Origin: Castor canadensis
Lineage: Eukaryota > Chordata > Mammalia > Rodentia > Castoridae
Reading direction: 5' to 3'
Assembly: GCF_047511655.1 (NCBI RefSeq)
Contig: NC_133392.1
Coordinates: forward strand, 28,382,001-28,446,000
Length of the DNA: 64,000 nucleotides
The notes under the pieces are model-generated. The model ran no database searches and was not told where the DNA came from. It saw nothing but the letters and a program-made list of their open reading frames with translations. The stretch's first letter is position 1; every line of letters begins with the position of its first letter. Both the position numbers and the translations under genes were made by a program. Below, in pieces: positions 63,661 through 64,000 of the stretch.

Positions 63661-64000
63661 GCTGCCTATGTCTTGTGAAATACTTAGGACAATGTCTCTG
63701 CTTCTATCTGGCCTGTTACCCACAATACAGCCTGCTATCAGAGAAAAATGCTCACAGGTAGTTTCTACCAACCCAGCCTAGCAGAAAGGAGAAAAGCATA
63801 CAGGCACACTTCTAGAACTAGGTTCTGGCTAGGCCTTCTATGAGCTCACAAGAAGTTTCTCCTGGAGATGTTAACCTGACTCCCCAGGTGGCATACACAG
63901 AGCCATGTCCACCAGTCCTGGACTCTAGAACAAGACATCAAGATCAAGGTTATGTTTTTCTAGTCCTCTTTGTTCAATAACCTGCTTTATTTTTTTGGTG

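Larger units (their letters stand above)
58340..64000. other. Repeat-rich flank upstream of SEMA4G, no gene supported
   Basis: Mostly SINEs, an L1-like segment and a MIR, with unique sequence at 58,450-59,090 and 62,000-62,900. In human the next gene upstream is SLF2, in the same orientation as SEMA4G (recalled), so its 3' UTR could lie near or beyond the right edge. I see no coding exon of it. Confidence 0.45.

Overview
The window is mammalian nuclear DNA. It has multi-exon genes with GT-AG introns, CpG-rich promoters and old mammalian repeats (L2, MIR, MER5A). It also carries many rodent-type SINEs: 7SL-derived B1-like units, tRNA-derived ID-like (dID) units, and chimeric B1-dID copies. That SINE mix points to a rodent, most likely a castorimorph such as a beaver or a relative. 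The species call rests on repeat style recalled from memory and is not proven.

Six protein-coding genes can be read almost codon by codon. They form the conserved block known from human 10q24.31, here in inverted orientation. From left to right they are SFXN3 (minus), PDZD7 (plus), LZTS2 (minus), TWNK (minus), MRPL43 (plus) and SEMA4G (minus). I rebuilt the exons from splice sites and reading phase. Predicted proteins are SFXN3 321 aa, PDZD7 969 aa, LZTS2 669 aa, TWNK 684 aa, MRPL43 159 aa and SEMA4G 837 aa. All six reading frames close cleanly. Five lengths match or nearly match the human proteins as I recall them. PDZD7 ends about 60 residues early.

Layout: SFXN3 (0.3-5.8 kb) and PDZD7 (8.6-26.3 kb) are divergent around two CpG-rich stretches (about 7.0-7.5 and 8.45-8.8 kb). 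PDZD7 and LZTS2 are convergent near 26.3-27.1 kb. LZTS2 (27.0-37 kb) has at least two candidate CpG-rich first exons. After a repeat-bearing spacer (37-40.5 kb), TWNK and MRPL43 are head to head over a roughly 0.7 kb interval with tandem ETS-type sites. MRPL43 converges on SEMA4G, whose non-coding first exon lies in a CpG island at 58 kb. The last 5.5 kb is mostly repeats with no gene I can support.

Three of the six genes are nuclear genes for mitochondrial proteins: SFXN3 (inner-membrane serine carrier), TWNK (mtDNA helicase) and MRPL43 (mitoribosome). PDZD7 is a stereocilia ankle-link scaffold, LZTS2 a coiled-coil regulator of microtubules and beta-catenin, and SEMA4G a transmembrane semaphorin. 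I found no CRISPR array, phage, operon or other prokaryotic-type system, and no convincing endogenous virus. The points most worth checking are the truncated PDZD7 tail, a ~62-bp direct repeat flanking the SEMA4G first exon, the tandem ETS sites in the TWNK/MRPL43 promoter, altered residues in the LZTS2 coiled coil, and a SINE-in-SINE insertion with target-site duplication.
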